Part shown: piece after piece, positions 41,552-41,596 of the stretch
Layout: each line of letters begins with the position of its first letter
Position numbering within the stretch: the stretch's first letter is position 1
Assembly (NCBI RefSeq): GCF_030531065.1
Contig: NZ_JAUNOQ010000017.1
Coordinates: forward strand, 1-41,596
Origin: Phascolarctobacterium sp.
GTDB lineage: Bacteria > Bacillota > Negativicutes > Acidaminococcales > Acidaminococcaceae
Length of the DNA: 41,596 nucleotides
Reading direction: 5' to 3'
Made by a program: the position numbers and the translations under genes
The notes under the pieces: generated by a model
Database searches by the model: none
What the model was told of the DNA's origin: nothing
What the model saw: the letters and a program-made list of their open reading frames with translations, nothing else

Positions 41552-41580
41552 TTGACAATCTCAACGCTGCGTGGTAATAT
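41552..41580 (+). promoter_or_regulatory. Strong promoter reading out of the window
   Basis: TTGACA (41552-41557) and TAATAT (41575-41580) are 17 bases apart, preceded by an A-rich UP-element-like stretch (41519-41548). This style is typical of stable-RNA promoters, but the downstream gene is outside the window. Confidence 0.7.
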
Positions 41581-41596
41581 ATACAAGTCGACGCGA

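Overview
The window is chromosomal DNA from a bacterium that combines Firmicutes-type gene order and RNA regulation (two leucine-type T-boxes, a SAM-I riboswitch, the yicC-remA-gmk-rpoZ-coaBC block, sepF) with two outer-membrane autotransporters. That mix points to the Negativicutes, the diderm Firmicutes. The TRAP transporter and general gene content would fit Acidaminococcaceae such as Phascolarctobacterium, but the genus is inference. Most genes are on the + strand.

Layout. 1-1.4 kb: a class I aminotransferase on the minus strand. 1.6-4.4 kb: leuS behind a Leu T-box. 4.5-9.2 kb: comEA-comEC, a two-gene RelE/HigB-type toxin-antitoxin pair wedged between comEC and holA, then holA. 9.2-11.3 kb: a long glutamine synthetase behind a promoter and terminator-like leader. 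11.4-14.6 kb: autotransporter 1, broken by a one-base frameshift. 14.7-18.1 kb: the yicC-remA-gmk-rpoZ-coaBC housekeeping cluster. 18.2-19.6 kb: SAM riboswitch and metK. 19.8-24.5 kb: a compact operon of two NodB-type deacetylases, a polar amino-acid ABC importer and a hydantoin-racemase-like enzyme. 24.7-26.3 kb: a metallo-beta-lactamase/beta-CASP protein. 26.4-30.5 kb: a Leu T-box controlling an isocitrate-lyase/PEP-mutase family lyase and a complete TRAP transporter. 30.6-35.1 kb: a likely inserted segment with an MNT/HEPN toxin-antitoxin pair and autotransporter 2, bounded by 34-bp direct repeats of the TRAP operon terminator. 35.1-37.6 kb: typA and sepF. 37.6-41.5 kb: tRNA-Leu, pepF (both minus strand) and a radical SAM protein. 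A strong promoter reads out of the right end.

The most notable signals are these. (1) Both autotransporter genes carry a run of seven G inside the -35/-10 spacer of otherwise matching promoters, as expected for slipped-strand phase variation. (2) Their beta-barrel segments are identical over 653 bp although the passengers are unrelated, which suggests gene conversion. (3) A leucine T-box governs a carbon-carbon lyase plus TRAP importer, hinting at scavenging of a leucine-related organic acid. (4) The racemase, deacetylase and ABC-importer operon looks like an uncharacterised cyclic-amide (hydantoin or imide) or D-amino-acid route. All functional calls come from reading motifs and context; no database search was run.
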